Shown here: positions 16,541-26,082 of the stretch, one piece after another
How the letters are laid out: the number at the start of each line of letters is the position of its first letter
Position numbering within the stretch: position 1 is the stretch's first letter
Assembly (NCBI GenBank): GCA_049578985.1
Contig: JBAUMZ010000070.1
Span: 1-64,000 of the forward strand
DNA: 64,000 nt
Direction of reading: 5' to 3'
Origin: TH5896 sp049578985
GTDB lineage: Archaea; Thermoproteota; Nitrososphaeria; Nitrososphaerales; Nitrososphaeraceae
Made by a program: the position numbers and the translations under genes
Notes under the pieces: generated by a model
What the model saw: the letters and a program-made list of their open reading frames with translations, nothing else
Told to the model about the DNA's origin: nothing
The model's database searches: none

Positions 16541-16987
16541 CTACAACTCTTCTCTTATCGCAATGGCCATTTGATTCAAATCGACCGATGAAATAATTGG
16601 TCTTTTCACAAACATCGAATGAATTGGGCCAGCTCCATCATGGACTGTCCGGGGAACAATATGAACATGCACGTGATCAATTTCCTGACCTGCGTCCTTC
16701 CCATTATGAATTGCAATAGTAGACGAGTCTACGTGTGCCGCCTTTTCGATAGGACCCACTAACCTATACACAAGATGGAATACGGCTGATTCGTGATCGT
16801 CTGGCATATCCTGAATTTTAGAAAAATGCATCTTTGGGATTACCAATGTATGACCTTTTGCTAGTGGAAAAGCATCGAGAAATGCGATCGCTTTTTTATC
16901 TTCAATGATAATATTTGAGGGTAGGTTTCCCGATATTATTTCGCAGAATATGCATTTTGGATTAAACATTACGACTATATTGATCAT
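16541..16987 (-). CDS. HIT family nucleotide hydrolase
   Basis: This 148-residue protein belongs to the histidine-triad superfamily, Hint-like enzymes that hydrolyse nucleoside phosphoramidates and acyl-adenylates. The triad HVHVHIVPR is intact near residue 108. An N-terminal CIFC with downstream His gives the optional structural zinc, and FPLAKGHTLVIPK is the typical dimer strand. GGAGG three bases before ATG 16987 supports that start over the in-frame ATG at 16969. It is a single gene. Confidence 0.9.
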   Translation of the reverse strand: MINIVVMFNPKCIFCEIISGNLPSNIIIEDKKAIAFLDAFPLAKGHTLVIPKMHFSKIQDMPDDHESAVFHLVYRLVGPIEKAAHVDSSTIAIHNGKDAGQEIDHVHVHIVPRTVHDGAGPIHSMFVKRPIISSVDLNQMAIAIREEL

Positions 16988-17358
16988 AATCCTCCAACCA
17001 TAAATATCGTGGCACTAATATTGCACAATCGATCCTAAAAGATGCCGGATTGAGGTGTAGCTAATCATTCGTAGCCATATTACCTAATCCTTCTCTCTAG
17101 CATGCTATTATCGAATAGATAGAATTTTTATTCTTAGGAGGATGTGTATAGAACTTCTATCTGTGTATTCAAACCGCGGGATGGACCGATTATACACGGA
17201 TTATACATTTGATATACCAAAAATTGATTGAAACCTAACCATCTTAACGCCATGATGCAAAGATATCTGATTAAATAGTGGTTAAATAGTGACGAATCTT
17301 CATGGATTAGAACTATACTATATTTATATCCGGTATTGTTATATCTAATGGTTGTTGC
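16988..17358 (+). promoter_or_regulatory. Intergenic region with TATA box of the radical SAM gene
   Basis: The 371-bp divergent spacer between HIT and the radical SAM gene contains a strong TATA element, TATATTTATAT at 17319-17329, about 30 bp before ATG 17359. The message is therefore likely almost leaderless. Two GGTTAAATAGTG-like words near 17271-17292 (TTAAATAGTG twice) are direct repeats just upstream and may be regulatory. Confidence 0.45.
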
Positions 17359-18336
17359 ATGACCGATCTAATTTACGGTAGAGGAATTACAGATCTAATA
17401 AGGGAAACTCCCTTTTACTTTAGTATCTTCAACAAGACGTTAGGGATAAAGTTCTTTCATAGTAAACCTTTCATGTACGGTTCTGCAGATATCATAAATG
17501 TATGCAATCTGCATTGCACACACTGCTACTGGTGGTTGAACCGAAAGAGTAACGAACAGGATGGACTTAGCTCTGAAGAATGGAGAAAGATAATAAAGAA
17601 AACATTCAAGAAACATAATACTTTTATTGTGACATTGGTCGGTGGAGAACCTACCCTCAGACCTGATATTATTGAAGTTTTCTGTGAAGAAATGCCAAGG
17701 CGAGTGTGTGTGGTAACCAATGCTACTTTTCCCTTAAAAAGATATAAGGATTTGTATTTCTACTGGGTATCAATAGATGGTAATGAAAGTATCCATGATA
17801 GCATAAGAGGTAAGGGAACGTACGCAAAAACGAAGCAGAATATACTTGATTATATCAACGGTCCACCAAATCGAGGCAAGCCGGCGTGGAAAGACATCTG
17901 GATCACTATGACCATCAACTCGCTAAATCATCCGTGCATAGATAGCCTCGTTGAAGAGTGGAACGGAATAATAAATAAGATAGGCTTTCAATTCCATACA
18001 CCATTTGCAATGAATGATCCCTTGTGGATGCCCTTTGGATCTGAACGTAGCCGTATAGTAGACAAACTCATCGAACTGAAAGGCAAATATCCAGATTTCG
18101 TAATCAACAGCCAAAAACAGTTAGAATTGATGAAGGGGAACTGGGGTGGAACTGGAACTACACCTATTGAGTGTCCTTCTTGGGCAATTCTATCCCTCGA
18201 CCACTTAGGTAGAATTAAGCAGCCATGCTGTATCGGCAGTGCGGATACCAAGAATGGATTGAAGCCAATCTGTGAACGTTGCGGACTCGGTTGCTACTCC
18301 GTTATGGTCGCAAATGGGATAAAAGGAAACAATTGA
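17359..18336 (+). CDS. Radical SAM protein with C-terminal cysteine cluster
   Basis: This 325-residue enzyme has the radical SAM 4Fe-4S motif CNLHCTHC (Cys 49, 53, 56), followed by GGEPT (95-99) for SAM binding. The C-terminal part carries six more cysteines (272, 290, 291, 305, 308, 312; PCC, CERC, GC), which look like a SPASM/Twitch-type auxiliary cluster site. Such enzymes modify peptides, proteins or cofactors by radical chemistry. The substrate here is unknown, and no short precursor peptide is evident next to it. Downstream on the same strand are a membrane protein and an HNH-type protein, but gaps of about 190 bp mean co-transcription is unproven. Confidence 0.8.
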   Translation: MTDLIYGRGITDLIRETPFYFSIFNKTLGIKFFHSKPFMYGSADIINVCNLHCTHCYWWLNRKSNEQDGLSSEEWRKIIKKTFKKHNTFIVTLVGGEPTLRPDIIEVFCEEMPRRVCVVTNATFPLKRYKDLYFYWVSIDGNESIHDSIRGKGTYAKTKQNILDYINGPPNRGKPAWKDIWITMTINSLNHPCIDSLVEEWNGIINKIGFQFHTPFAMNDPLWMPFGSERSRIVDKLIELKGKYPDFVINSQKQLELMKGNWGGTGTTPIECPSWAILSLDHLGRIKQPCCIGSADTKNGLKPICERCGLGCYSVMVANGIKGNN

Positions 18337-18525
18337 CAACGATTCATTGTATATAGAATAGAAACGACGGATGACTTACACCGAATTATATCGTTACGAT
18401 TCATATTGCATTAGAAATCTTGTCTATCTTTCCTCTCCAATTCATCTTCCACAAATTCGCAACTTTCTTTTGCTTCATAAATTCGGAAGATTCAATAGTC
18501 GACCGCGTAATTGGAGGGAGAGCTA

Positions 18526-19044
18526 ATGAAGAAGTTAGTCAAAGAACTCGTCCAAAAATACAGAGATATCCTCATACTAAATAGGTCCATTGCTGTTAGT
18601 GGGCTCATATCATTTGCGATAGGAATATGCTTTACTGAACTTTATGCAAAATATGCTGGTCCTCAGAGTAGTATTGAAAATACTATCTATACACTCGTTA
18701 TAGGTTATGCTTCTTATCTTCCGATATTTGCGTACCTATTCTATAGAGAAAACAAGGATCGCTATGTCGATCCCAACAGTGGAAATAGGAATACAGACAA
18801 GTTGTTACTCGACATAAAAAAGTTGTTTACAGCATTTTCGGCTTCAGAATGTGTGTTCATCGTTACCAAAACTTTTATCCATTTCCATCAATTAGAATTA
18901 GGATATTTAGAGGCATATCAAGCATATTTCGTCGCAGAACTAGTAGCTTGGAGTGTCTATTTTGTTTCAATGAACACCATCCTAAAGGCGGTGAAAATGT
19001 ACGGAATATGTGAGAATTCACGAAAACTATGCAGTCCAAATTGA
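18526..19044 (+). CDS. Multi-pass membrane protein, unknown
   Basis: This is a 172-residue protein with about four hydrophobic segments (roughly residues 23-43, 57-77, 105-125 and 135-155) separated by short polar loops, so it is an integral membrane protein. A good ribosome-binding site GGAGGGAG (18513-18520) precedes ATG 18526. The TTG at 18511 overlaps that site and is rejected as the start. The gene overlaps the next (HNH) frame by 35 bp if the GTG at 19010 is used. The family is not recognised, although the size and four-helix layout resemble GtrA-like proteins. Confidence 0.6.
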   Translation: MKKLVKELVQKYRDILILNRSIAVSGLISFAIGICFTELYAKYAGPQSSIENTIYTLVIGYASYLPIFAYLFYRENKDRYVDPNSGNRNTDKLLLDIKKLFTAFSASECVFIVTKTFIHFHQLELGYLEAYQAYFVAELVAWSVYFVSMNTILKAVKMYGICENSRKLCSPN

Positions 19045-19705
19045 TATATCTAAAACTGCAATTAATGTACTTACACTTATGAAACGGAAAGGGCTTTACA
19101 TTCCCCCGAACTTTTTCAACAAATTGGACGATCGGGGAAAATTACTTTGTAGAGTCGCTGAATGTACTAAGCAAACAAGGCTCCCATACAGGTACTTTTG
19201 CTGCAGGTCCCATGCAAAAGAGTTCGCAAGATGGCACTTTCTGCATTGTACATGGATTGGAGTAAGATTAGCAATTTTCAAGAGAGACGACTATACATGC
19301 CAAAAGTGTGGTAAATCTTGGGATAAGGCAAAAATAATTAAATTGACCAAGCGCAATATCCGATTCTTGAATTTTGCAGATGTACTTGATGTAAAGGGGA
19401 CCGATTTAGAATGTGATCATATTCAACCAGTGGTGCAGCTGGTTGAGCATCTCCGTAGGGTTAAAAGGACAAGTAATGAAACGCCAACTAACTTGTCGAA
19501 CAATTTGTCGTTTACAAAGGAACGATTGCTCTCCTACAATAACCTCCGGACACTTTGTTCCAAATGTCATAGTAATATAACGGTCAATTTTACAGTGACT
19601 AGACACTATGAGAACAAGATGCGATCATCTGCAGAAACAGCTAAGGCTATGATCAAGTATTACACAATCGGGAAGGACAATAAAACGGGTCCAAAGTTAA
19701 AATAG
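19010..19705 (+). CDS. HNH endonuclease-like protein with extra N-terminal zinc knuckle
   Basis: This 231-residue protein has an HNH nuclease module: CQKC (97-100), CDHIQP (Asp136-His137 as the catalytic pair), then NNLRTLCSKCH (180s) supplying the second Cys pair and last His. Before it, residues 47-68 hold another Cys/His set (C47, C52, C64, C65, H68). The zinc sites and DH pair are intact, so activity is plausible: a DNA nuclease of mobile, defence or repair type. The start is either GTG 19010, overlapping the membrane gene, or ATG 19079. I see no methyltransferase or phage gene beside it. Confidence 0.72.
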   Translation: MRIHENYAVQIDISKTAINVLTLMKRKGLYIPPNFFNKLDDRGKLLCRVAECTKQTRLPYRYFCCRSHAKEFARWHFLHCTWIGVRLAIFKRDDYTCQKCGKSWDKAKIIKLTKRNIRFLNFADVLDVKGTDLECDHIQPVVQLVEHLRRVKRTSNETPTNLSNNLSFTKERLLSYNNLRTLCSKCHSNITVNFTVTRHYENKMRSSAETAKAMIKYYTIGKDNKTGPKLK

Positions 19706-19996
19706 TTCAATACTGGATTTCCACTGATATAATACTAAAAGAACAGTAGACTAGAAGGGAACATATGCATATTGTTTCAAACTGGTTATTTATTTTGCCT
19801 ATGATAGCCACCTTTGATAAATGCACATAATGATTTGCTTATTTATGGATCATGTAACTAACAACAAACGAATTTTAATTGAAATTCTCGCTTTTTTTAG
19901 CCCTGCCCAGAATACCTGCCCAGAATATTAGTACAGAATTCTTTCATTAGTTCAACTTAAACATTTCCTAAATAATACTAAAAATGATTCTAGACT
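19706..19996. other. Intergenic region, no gene seen
   Basis: AT-rich spacer after the HNH gene. A CCTGCCCAGAATA word occurs twice in tandem (about 19902-19930). Otherwise there are no clear signals. Confidence 0.35.
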
Positions 19997-20347
19997 GTGA
20001 ACAACAACAATAATAATATTAATAATAGATTGACTCGTTATGGGGGAATCCTTCTCACGACGCTGTTTATGGTAGCCTTTGTGTATGGTATGAGATCAGA
20101 GATGGCCTTTGCATCAGAATACGGCTCCGGTGAGGGAGCCATCGCAAGTTCTGGGATTACACCTGCTACAGAATTTAGTAAATCATCTTCAAATGGCAAC
20201 ACCATAAACACTATTGCCAATCAACAAAATGAGTGTCAAGGGAATATTGTGATATGTCAAAATTTCCTCACAAAATTTATCTGTACTGAAAGGGCGGTAT
20301 GCATTATAGGTAACTTGGATCCATTTTTACTTGTATTACCTAACTGA
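19997..20347 (+). CDS. Small exported protein with four cysteines (hypothetical)
   Basis: This 116-residue protein has an asparagine-rich N-tip, a basic residue and a hydrophobic segment (GGILLTTLFMVAFVYG, about residues 16-31) ending near AFA, a plausible signal-peptide cleavage site. The mature part has four cysteines (CQGNIVIC and CTERAVC) that could form two disulfides outside the cell. The start is GTG. The family is not recognised; comparable small secreted cysteine proteins are frequent in Nitrososphaerales. Confidence 0.5.
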   Translation: MNNNNNNINNRLTRYGGILLTTLFMVAFVYGMRSEMAFASEYGSGEGAIASSGITPATEFSKSSSNGNTINTIANQQNECQGNIVICQNFLTKFICTERAVCIIGNLDPFLLVLPN

Positions 20348-20599
20348 GAATAAGGTAGTTGCTAAAACATATCCACGTCCGTCCTACGACCACATCTATG
20401 TTGAGATATTGACATAGAAGCCCTGAACACATAGTCATTTAACAAAGTTCAAAAAACCTTCCTCTAAGTGCATCCCAAGGATTGATAATAGGATATACTG
20501 TTAATTCGAGCCTGTTTCATCAGAGATTATCCACAATTGTCTATAGCCTTACCTTATAGGGGAAATTGACCGCAGTAGCAGGGTTCAATTCAACTCCCA

Positions 20600-20935
20600 C
20601 TATGCAGATAATTTTATCTGCGCTCGGCAACCACGTTCTCTTAGTTTAATTGAAAGCCAAAAAATGAATTTGTCTGAAAACTTCTTACCTTTAGATTTGT
20701 CAATTTCCATAACGTTATCTTGATATAATTTCTCTACAAATTGGCCAGCGATAAATAACTTTGAAAATATCCAACCCGCACTTGGAACTGGATCCAATAT
20801 TGCAAAGGCATCTAGACCAGGATCAAAACCGCATTCTTCTTTGAATTGTGAGAGTAAGCTAGTTGCAATCTCTGAATCTGTTTTGAAAGCAGTAGACACG
20901 AAGTCCAAAACGAGAGTACCTAAATAAGATGACAT
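20600..20935 (-). CDS. Hypothetical protein
   Basis: This is a soluble protein of about 111 residues with no recognised domain. The N-terminus is predicted helical (LGTLVLDFVSTAF). There is a FDPGLDAFAILDP turn in the middle and a basic C-terminus with IFWLSIKLRERGCR. ATG 20935 is preferred to the TTG two codons upstream. It has no operon partners. Confidence 0.45.
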   Translation of the reverse strand: MSSYLGTLVLDFVSTAFKTDSEIATSLLSQFKEECGFDPGLDAFAILDPVPSAGWIFSKLFIAGQFVEKLYQDNVMEIDKSKGKKFSDKFIFWLSIKLRERGCRAQIKLSA

Positions 20936-21186
20936 TTTCAAGAACTAGCAAATTGATATAAATTTGCAGCAGCATAAAATTCTGTACTAACCAAAATTTC
21001 TTTTACGAATGATGAAGAGCATGTTTCCTTTTGCAGCACCAAAGAGTTATTTCCTTTTAACTCGGAGTCGCCGAAATTATTCTCGTTATCAAATCCTTCT
21101 CATCTGTGACCGAGATGGAGCAGCAGATCTGTTCCCAAGATCTCTATCGTCGAAAGCTGCTTTAAACTCTACGTCTGCATGACAGT

Positions 21187-21570
21187 TTACTTTGCATGAA
21201 TGAAAAGAGGCTTCTTGCTGACCCATACAGGCCTATTTTTAGTCAACATTATTCTTATTATGCCACCTTCTTCCCAGCTGTTATAGCTCTTTTCGAAATG
21301 TTCATAAAATTCAATATTAAAGCAGGCTGCAGTATCATTCTCAAACAAGCATAGCTTTTTTTGGCGTATGCTTTCACTATGCAACTTTTGCAACCATTTG
21401 TCAACTTCTTCCGGATGTTCCTGTAGTATTGTTTCTATAATCAATGGGGAATAAATCCCAATTTTTGTCGCAAGAGAGCTGTTTGGAATTAGATTATATC
21501 CCTTTAATGCCAAACCCAGCGATTTATCTTGTAGGATCTCAGACATTTGTAACGATCCATATATGATCAA
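21187..21570 (-). CDS. Hypothetical protein
   Basis: This 119-127 residue soluble protein is of unknown family. The likely start is the ATG at 21546 (MSEILQDK), because the first eight codons lie in AT-rich promoter-like sequence. It ends with basic and aromatic residues (RPVWVSKKPLFIHAK). The composition is normal for a real gene; no motif is visible. Confidence 0.45.
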   Translation of the reverse strand: MIIYGSLQMSEILQDKSLGLALKGYNLIPNSSLATKIGIYSPLIIETILQEHPEEVDKWLQKLHSESIRQKKLCLFENDTAACFNIEFYEHFEKSYNSWEEGGIIRIMLTKNRPVWVSKKPLFIHAK

Positions 21571-21781
21571 TCTAGATTATTAATTTGTTGCATATAAAAT
21601 TACAACTTTACTTGCAATATTTCTGACAAACTGTTAATCTTATTGTAAGTCTAAGTAATAAATCAAACTATTTGTACTAATATTTTGGCAGAATTGGTTT
21701 ATGCATTATTTGACTCCTATACTCGGTTCCTACAAGTAGAAACAGCCAAGCTTTTTAGCTTAGCAATCAATTCAGTCAGTT

Positions 21782-22216
21782 TTATCCTCGGCGATTCATG
21801 AACCTCAATTCCAGTCCTCGCTTTTCTGAATATGTGTATGTGAATGATTCATTGGCTAAGACAGGAAAACTCGACAACCCTACCTCCTGACATCTAGAAC
21901 ATCTACTGTCAAGGACTGGGAGCCTGCTCTTGTCCAAGTAAGTTGCAGCCCATAAGCATACATCGCAGATCACAAAAATCCTTTCTTTACTCTTGTTGAC
22001 TTGTCCATCAAAGATAGAGTTACTGTCGAAACCGCCTCCAATAATCCTTTGGGCATTTAACCCCATCGTACCATCTGAAGTGCTTGACGAGAGATCTATT
22101 CGATTGGTCAACCCCGGTTTCGCACAAATGTACCGTTGATAGGTGATATATAAATCATTATATTTGCAATTGGGGTAGGCATCAAATGTGTATATTACCT
22201 GAAGAGACACATCCAA
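21782..22216 (-). CDS. Zinc-ribbon-like hypothetical protein
   Basis: This 144-residue protein has two CxxC pairs separated by 18 residues (CDVC at about 85 and CSRC about 20 later, SRLPVLDSRC between) and a conserved-looking LSSFPVLANESFTY segment after them. It is most likely a zinc ribbon. I recall similar architecture among Nitrososphaerales hypothetical proteins but cannot name a family. It is monocistronic and followed on the other side by a long gene-poor stretch. Confidence 0.55.
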   Translation of the reverse strand: MDVSLQVIYTFDAYPNCKYNDLYITYQRYICAKPGLTNRIDLSSSTSDGTMGLNAQRIIGGGFDSNSIFDGQVNKSKERIFVICDVCLWAATYLDKSRLPVLDSRCSRCQEVGLSSFPVLANESFTYTYSEKRGLELRFMNRRG

Positions 22217-22813
22217 AGATCATCTCTGATATATTTTTGGACTCGAACTGACACATACCTGTGCACCAATAGCACAGCAGGTGGAAGACTGAACTACTTC
22301 GAAAACTAGTAGCAAAAATTGGAATTCACGTTAGAAATCTATTCGTAACCATTAGGTGATACCCTGGAGAGATCCGTATAGCTGTATCACTAAGTTAACA
22401 GGATCCTTTGGACGCGCACAAAACTAAAGTAATGGTTCTGAATCAGAATATACTACTAGTAGCCTATGCAATGGAAGAGCCAGAGGTCGCAGTTAATAAT
22501 CACTTCAGAGATACTCCAATAGACGGTATAATCACGAAGTCAGGCCAAATTATAAAGTAGGAGAATTAGTTGGAGTGAGTCTCTTTTATTATTTTCATAA
22601 TGAAATGAAAATTGCACAATACCCATTGAACTCTTCGCTAGCTAACCACCGTTTTCAAGAGGTGCCACAAATGGACAGTATCACGAAGCATCATAGTAAT
22701 TCTCAATATTTCGCGTGGCCACCTTGTCAACTAACATAGGTGAAGGCTCTCCATGACCAATTATTCAATAATGCTAATTAGTAAATATCACAAAGAGATT
22801 TCCTAGATTACAG
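22217..22813. other. 597-bp gene-poor stretch
   Basis: Two short plus-strand frames exist (22432-22560, 42 residues; 22605-22739, 44 residues). Both lack a ribosome-binding site and family resemblance, so I leave them uncalled. The stretch may be decayed coding sequence. Confidence 0.35.
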
Positions 22814-23113
22814 GTGATAGTAAGAGTATATTTTTGTAGGGAGCCTGAAGCTGATCTACTTATCAGGGACAACAGTATCAGTTTGCAAGCATTATATACA
22901 CTCTATGATCTTGTATGGGAATCTGAATTCAAGAACGTATTAAATGTCGGAAGGATTTGGCTAACGTTTAAGCAACAGAAAACACCATTTGGGAGGTCCA
23001 TGAGAAGCAAGAGAACTCATGATAGAATAGCTCCAGGAGATATAATTGGGATAGGAAATGACCACTATGTGGTTAGCGATATTGGAGCCACAAGGGTGAC
23101 AGTATTGCATTGA
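22814..23113 (+). CDS. Hypothetical protein (99 aa)
   Basis: This compact 99-residue protein is rich in beta-strand pattern, with a C-terminal half (RIAPGDIIGIGNDHYVVSDIGATRVTVL) that looks like a small beta-barrel or KOW/PUA-like fold. It also has basic residues (MRSKRTHDR), so nucleic-acid binding is conceivable. The start is GTG. The family is not recognised. Confidence 0.5.
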   Translation: MIVRVYFCREPEADLLIRDNSISLQALYTLYDLVWESEFKNVLNVGRIWLTFKQQKTPFGRSMRSKRTHDRIAPGDIIGIGNDHYVVSDIGATRVTVLH

Positions 23114-23176
23114 GGAAGAAGATCATGAATTATTATCTTTAACTTTGAGCTAGTCCCCCCCCTGATCCTGTCAAAC

Positions 23177-24805
23177 CTATGACAGCTGGGGAATGGCCAT
23201 CTTGCTTGCTCTCCTCCGCAGCAAGATAGATAGAAAGATCGAACCCGCCGCGATCACTGTCGCTGAAGAGAATATCATCACGAATGCGAAATCAGACGGA
23301 TAAGATCTTGACATAGCACCTACATCAATTACGGTTTGACTTGTTTGCATGTACATAGCCGCAAGAGCAGGTCCTATTGCACTCCCTATTATCCTCACTA
23401 GGGTTGCTATCCCAAGGGAGATGCCGGTATATTCTATTGGAGTGGCTAGTATTATTACATTCATTGCTCCAATAGCCGCAAAAGACAACCCAGTAGCAAG
23501 AACACCGAGGTTAACTGAAATGGCGATTGGGCTGTCATGAAAAAATACAAGTCCCAAAAAACTAGCCGTAATGATCGAAGTTCCAAATATTACCGGTCTT
23601 AAAGAACCTAATCGTGAGATTATGAAACCTGAGGTCGGCCCAAATACCAAAAATACCAATGCAAACGGTAGCTGAATTGTCCCTGCGTCGACGACGTCAG
23701 CTCCGAATCCTAAAGGGTCGGGATTTCTTACCAATATTGGAATAGTCTGGAATACCATAAAATTTGATAGTCCCACGATGAGGATTATTAGAATTGATGG
23801 CAATATCGCTTTGTTTCCTAAAAGTCGCAAATCAATAAGCGGATAACTTTCGCCCCTTTCAATCAACAAGAATAGAGCAAAAGAAATGACGGCTACCACC
23901 GCTGAGATTAGAATCGTGCCATAGGCTGACAATATGCCAACAACTGAATTGCTTTCAATGCTCAGACCACTAGAGGTCTCAATCAAGGTTAGGCAGAGCA
24001 AGAATGAAGTTATAGATACTGCCAGAGCTGCCGCTCCTTTAATATCGAGTTGCAATTTCCCTCTATGTCTCTTATTGGAATTGGCAACAGGAATCAGACC
24101 GGATTCTTTATCTTTCCTAACAGATTGCTTTATTGGCGAAGGATCAGCTGCTAGAGTCTCACGAATGTGCACGAACCTCCAAATAGTAATTAAAAGCAAA
24201 ATCGCGATTGGAATTATCGTGAAAAAAGTCGCTTGCCATCCAAAATTCTCTACGATTAGCGCACCTGCTGAAAGCCCTACTGCTGCCCCGGCTGCAAACA
24301 TTGAACTTATGATTCCCTGGCCTATCGAAATTTTTTCCCTTGGAAATTGATCTCTTATCAGTCCAAATGCAATGGGGAACATCCCCATCCCGATTCCTTG
24401 AATACCCCTAACGAGTAGCAAAGTGTAAATGTTTGAGGCAAACCCTGCGAAAGAGACCCCTATCGCGTAGATTAGCATTACTGCTAAGAGAACCTTCTTT
24501 TTTCCATAAACATCAGATAGTTTGCCAACAATCGGGGTAGCAACTGCACCACTAATTAGGTAAGTCGTCAGTATCCAGGAAGATGTTCCATAAGAGACGT
24601 TAAAATCACTTATCAAATCTGGGATAGCAGGAATCAACATCGTCTCTGCATACATGACCATAGTTGCAATGGAGCTTAGAATAATTAGTAATTTCCAAGC
24701 CGTGCGAGGTATCGCGACGCTACTGTCACTATTGGTCAAAAGTTTAGAATCCTTTCTGGTGGATAATCCATTTTGATTTTGTTTACTCTTTAGCGGATTC
24801 TGCAT
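23177..24805 (-). CDS. MFS drug-efflux transporter, DHA2 (14-TMS) type
   Basis: This is a roughly 542-residue major facilitator with 14 predicted membrane helices. Motif A (GKLSDVYGKKKVL) lies after helix 2, and the helix-5-type segment has GxxxGP-like glycines (AAGAAVGLSAGAL). It probably exports drugs or other toxic organics using the proton gradient. The open frame extends to 24883, but that would overlap the MarR gene by 53 bp. A strong GGAGGAG (about 24817-24823) precedes ATG 24805, so I start there. It lies directly behind the MarR regulator, a classical regulator-pump pair. Confidence 0.85.
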   Translation of the reverse strand: MQNPLKSKQNQNGLSTRKDSKLLTNSDSSVAIPRTAWKLLIILSSIATMVMYAETMLIPAIPDLISDFNVSYGTSSWILTTYLISGAVATPIVGKLSDVYGKKKVLLAVMLIYAIGVSFAGFASNIYTLLLVRGIQGIGMGMFPIAFGLIRDQFPREKISIGQGIISSMFAAGAAVGLSAGALIVENFGWQATFFTIIPIAILLLITIWRFVHIRETLAADPSPIKQSVRKDKESGLIPVANSNKRHRGKLQLDIKGAAALAVSITSFLLCLTLIETSSGLSIESNSVVGILSAYGTILISAVVAVISFALFLLIERGESYPLIDLRLLGNKAILPSILIILIVGLSNFMVFQTIPILVRNPDPLGFGADVVDAGTIQLPFALVFLVFGPTSGFIISRLGSLRPVIFGTSIITASFLGLVFFHDSPIAISVNLGVLATGLSFAAIGAMNVIILATPIEYTGISLGIATLVRIIGSAIGPALAAMYMQTSQTVIDVGAMSRSYPSDFAFVMIFSSATVIAAGSIFLSILLRRRASKMAIPQLS

Positions 24806-24830
24806 TTTGTAATGGTCTCCTCCAACTACT

Positions 24831-25364
24831 TCAGACCTGTTGTTGTGAAGGAGTCGTTTCTCGTAATTCCTGTTTTTGACCAACGACGTCTGTTATGGTT
24901 GTGGGTGCTTTATTGGATAGTTCTATATTTGCTTGGAGATTAATCCACATCTTTTCCAATACCTCTTTCATTATCTGTATTTTGTCTTCCGAAAGACCTG
25001 CCAAAGCTATGGTGAGCACTCTAGTTGCACACTCAAGGGTAGTCTCCCAGATTTCGAAAGTCTTCTTGGAGCGATATATTCTGTTGCTCCTTCTGTCGTT
25101 GCGATCTACTCTCCTCTCTATAAAACCATCGTTCTGCAACTTGTCAAGAATAGGAATTAAGCTAGGTGCTTCTAACCCAAGTCCATCTGCGATTTCCTTT
25201 TGGGATAGGCCATCGTGGGTTTTCGTTAACAAAACAAGTACTCTCCACTGGGCAAAGGTAATGCCAACTCTGTTTCTTAGTCCAATATCTAGAGAACGTG
25301 AAATAGATCTAGCAGTCCTGTTTATAACGAATCCAGGATTAGTCTCATAATCAAAAGTTGGCAT
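24831..25364 (-). CDS. MarR-family transcriptional repressor
   Basis: This 177-residue MarR-type winged-helix dimer has the recognition region LSQKEIADGLGLEAPSLIPILDKL followed by the wing with ERRVDRNDRRSN (DxRS/R signature), and flanking dimerisation helices. It presumably represses itself and the MFS pump behind it and responds to a small ligand. The ATG is at 25364. An inverted repeat (25377-25390) lies between its TATA box and start, the right place for autorepression. Confidence 0.87.
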   Translation of the reverse strand: MPTFDYETNPGFVINRTARSISRSLDIGLRNRVGITFAQWRVLVLLTKTHDGLSQKEIADGLGLEAPSLIPILDKLQNDGFIERRVDRNDRRSNRIYRSKKTFEIWETTLECATRVLTIALAGLSEDKIQIMKEVLEKMWINLQANIELSNKAPTTITDVVGQKQELRETTPSQQQV

Positions 25365-25376
25365 ACGGCATTAGGG

Positions 25377-25390
25377 ATTAGTACTCTAAT
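25377..25390 (-). promoter_or_regulatory. Candidate MarR operator
   Basis: ATTAG-4 bp-CTAAT forms an inverted repeat immediately downstream of a minus-strand TATA element (TTTATATCT, 25394-25402) and 13 bp before the marR ATG. A repressor bound there would block transcription start. Confidence 0.45.
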
Positions 25391-25596
25391 AATTAGATAT
25401 AAACATTTAGACAGTTTGCGATTGCCAAGCAAGTGATAGAGCGATCGGTTCCTTCTTGCTGGGTAGATGATTCTGAGCATGAACTTATATAGCACGTCCG
25501 CTTGACACTTTTTGTACGACCAATTTCTAGATTTTAATTTCTTTAAGATTGTACGAAAATCTTATACTAGAATATTCCACAGATTGTAAATGGGAC

Positions 25597-26082
25597 TCAT
25601 AAGGATCTATTAATAGAGGCTACTATCCTACGATACGAGGTGTTGGACATTTCGACCATATCTGATTCCAAGTAGACACAAAGAAATTTGTTTGCAGTTT
25701 CAGTAATAGGTATGAAGCCCAATTTGATATTGCTCGCAACATCCAAAATATAAAATTCATTGATCTCGTAAATCCGAATGGCATCTTCCCCACGGGTTGT
25801 GTCACTATCATAAATCAAGGTATTTGATTTCCTATCGAAGAAATTTCTTTTTATTATCTCATTTAGCATTGGTGCAAGATGCTTGAAATATATGTTAACG
25901 ACAACTTTATTCTCATAATTACCAATATAACAAAGTAATCGCCGTCTGTTGGTGTCAGCATTTTTCTTTTCATGACCAAGCAGAAGTTTACCATTACTAT
26001 CCACTATACCTGCAAAACTCACCTTTTTACTAACAGATAAAGCACTTATGCAGACCTCATGAAGGAAATCTCGTTCATGCAT
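25597..26082 (-). CDS. Thaumarchaeal conserved protein, roadblock/DUF6659-like (tentative)
   Basis: This 161-residue soluble protein has an N-terminal pattern CISALSVSKKVSFAGIVDSNGKLLLG. It resembles small thaumarchaeal proteins with a roadblock-like alpha/beta layout in which a strand-turn-strand around 'DSNGKLL' follows a long helix. No catalytic residues are seen. The family name is tentative. A single gene on the minus strand, starting at ATG 26082. Confidence 0.5.
   Translation of the reverse strand: MHERDFLHEVCISALSVSKKVSFAGIVDSNGKLLLGHEKKNADTNRRRLLCYIGNYENKVVVNIYFKHLAPMLNEIIKRNFFDRKSNTLIYDSDTTRGEDAIRIYEINEFYILDVASNIKLGFIPITETANKFLCVYLESDMVEMSNTSYRRIVASINRSL

Noticed and set aside
21009..21182. 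57-residue plus-strand frame (MMKSMFPFAAP start)
   Set aside because: Serine/arginine-rich without motif or ribosome-binding site, between two minus-strand genes; looks like chance.
23168..23185. CTGTCA-AACCTA-TGACAG hairpin as terminator of the MFS gene
   Set aside because: It overlaps the coding end and no T-tract follows on the minus strand; archaeal termination is usually T-run based.
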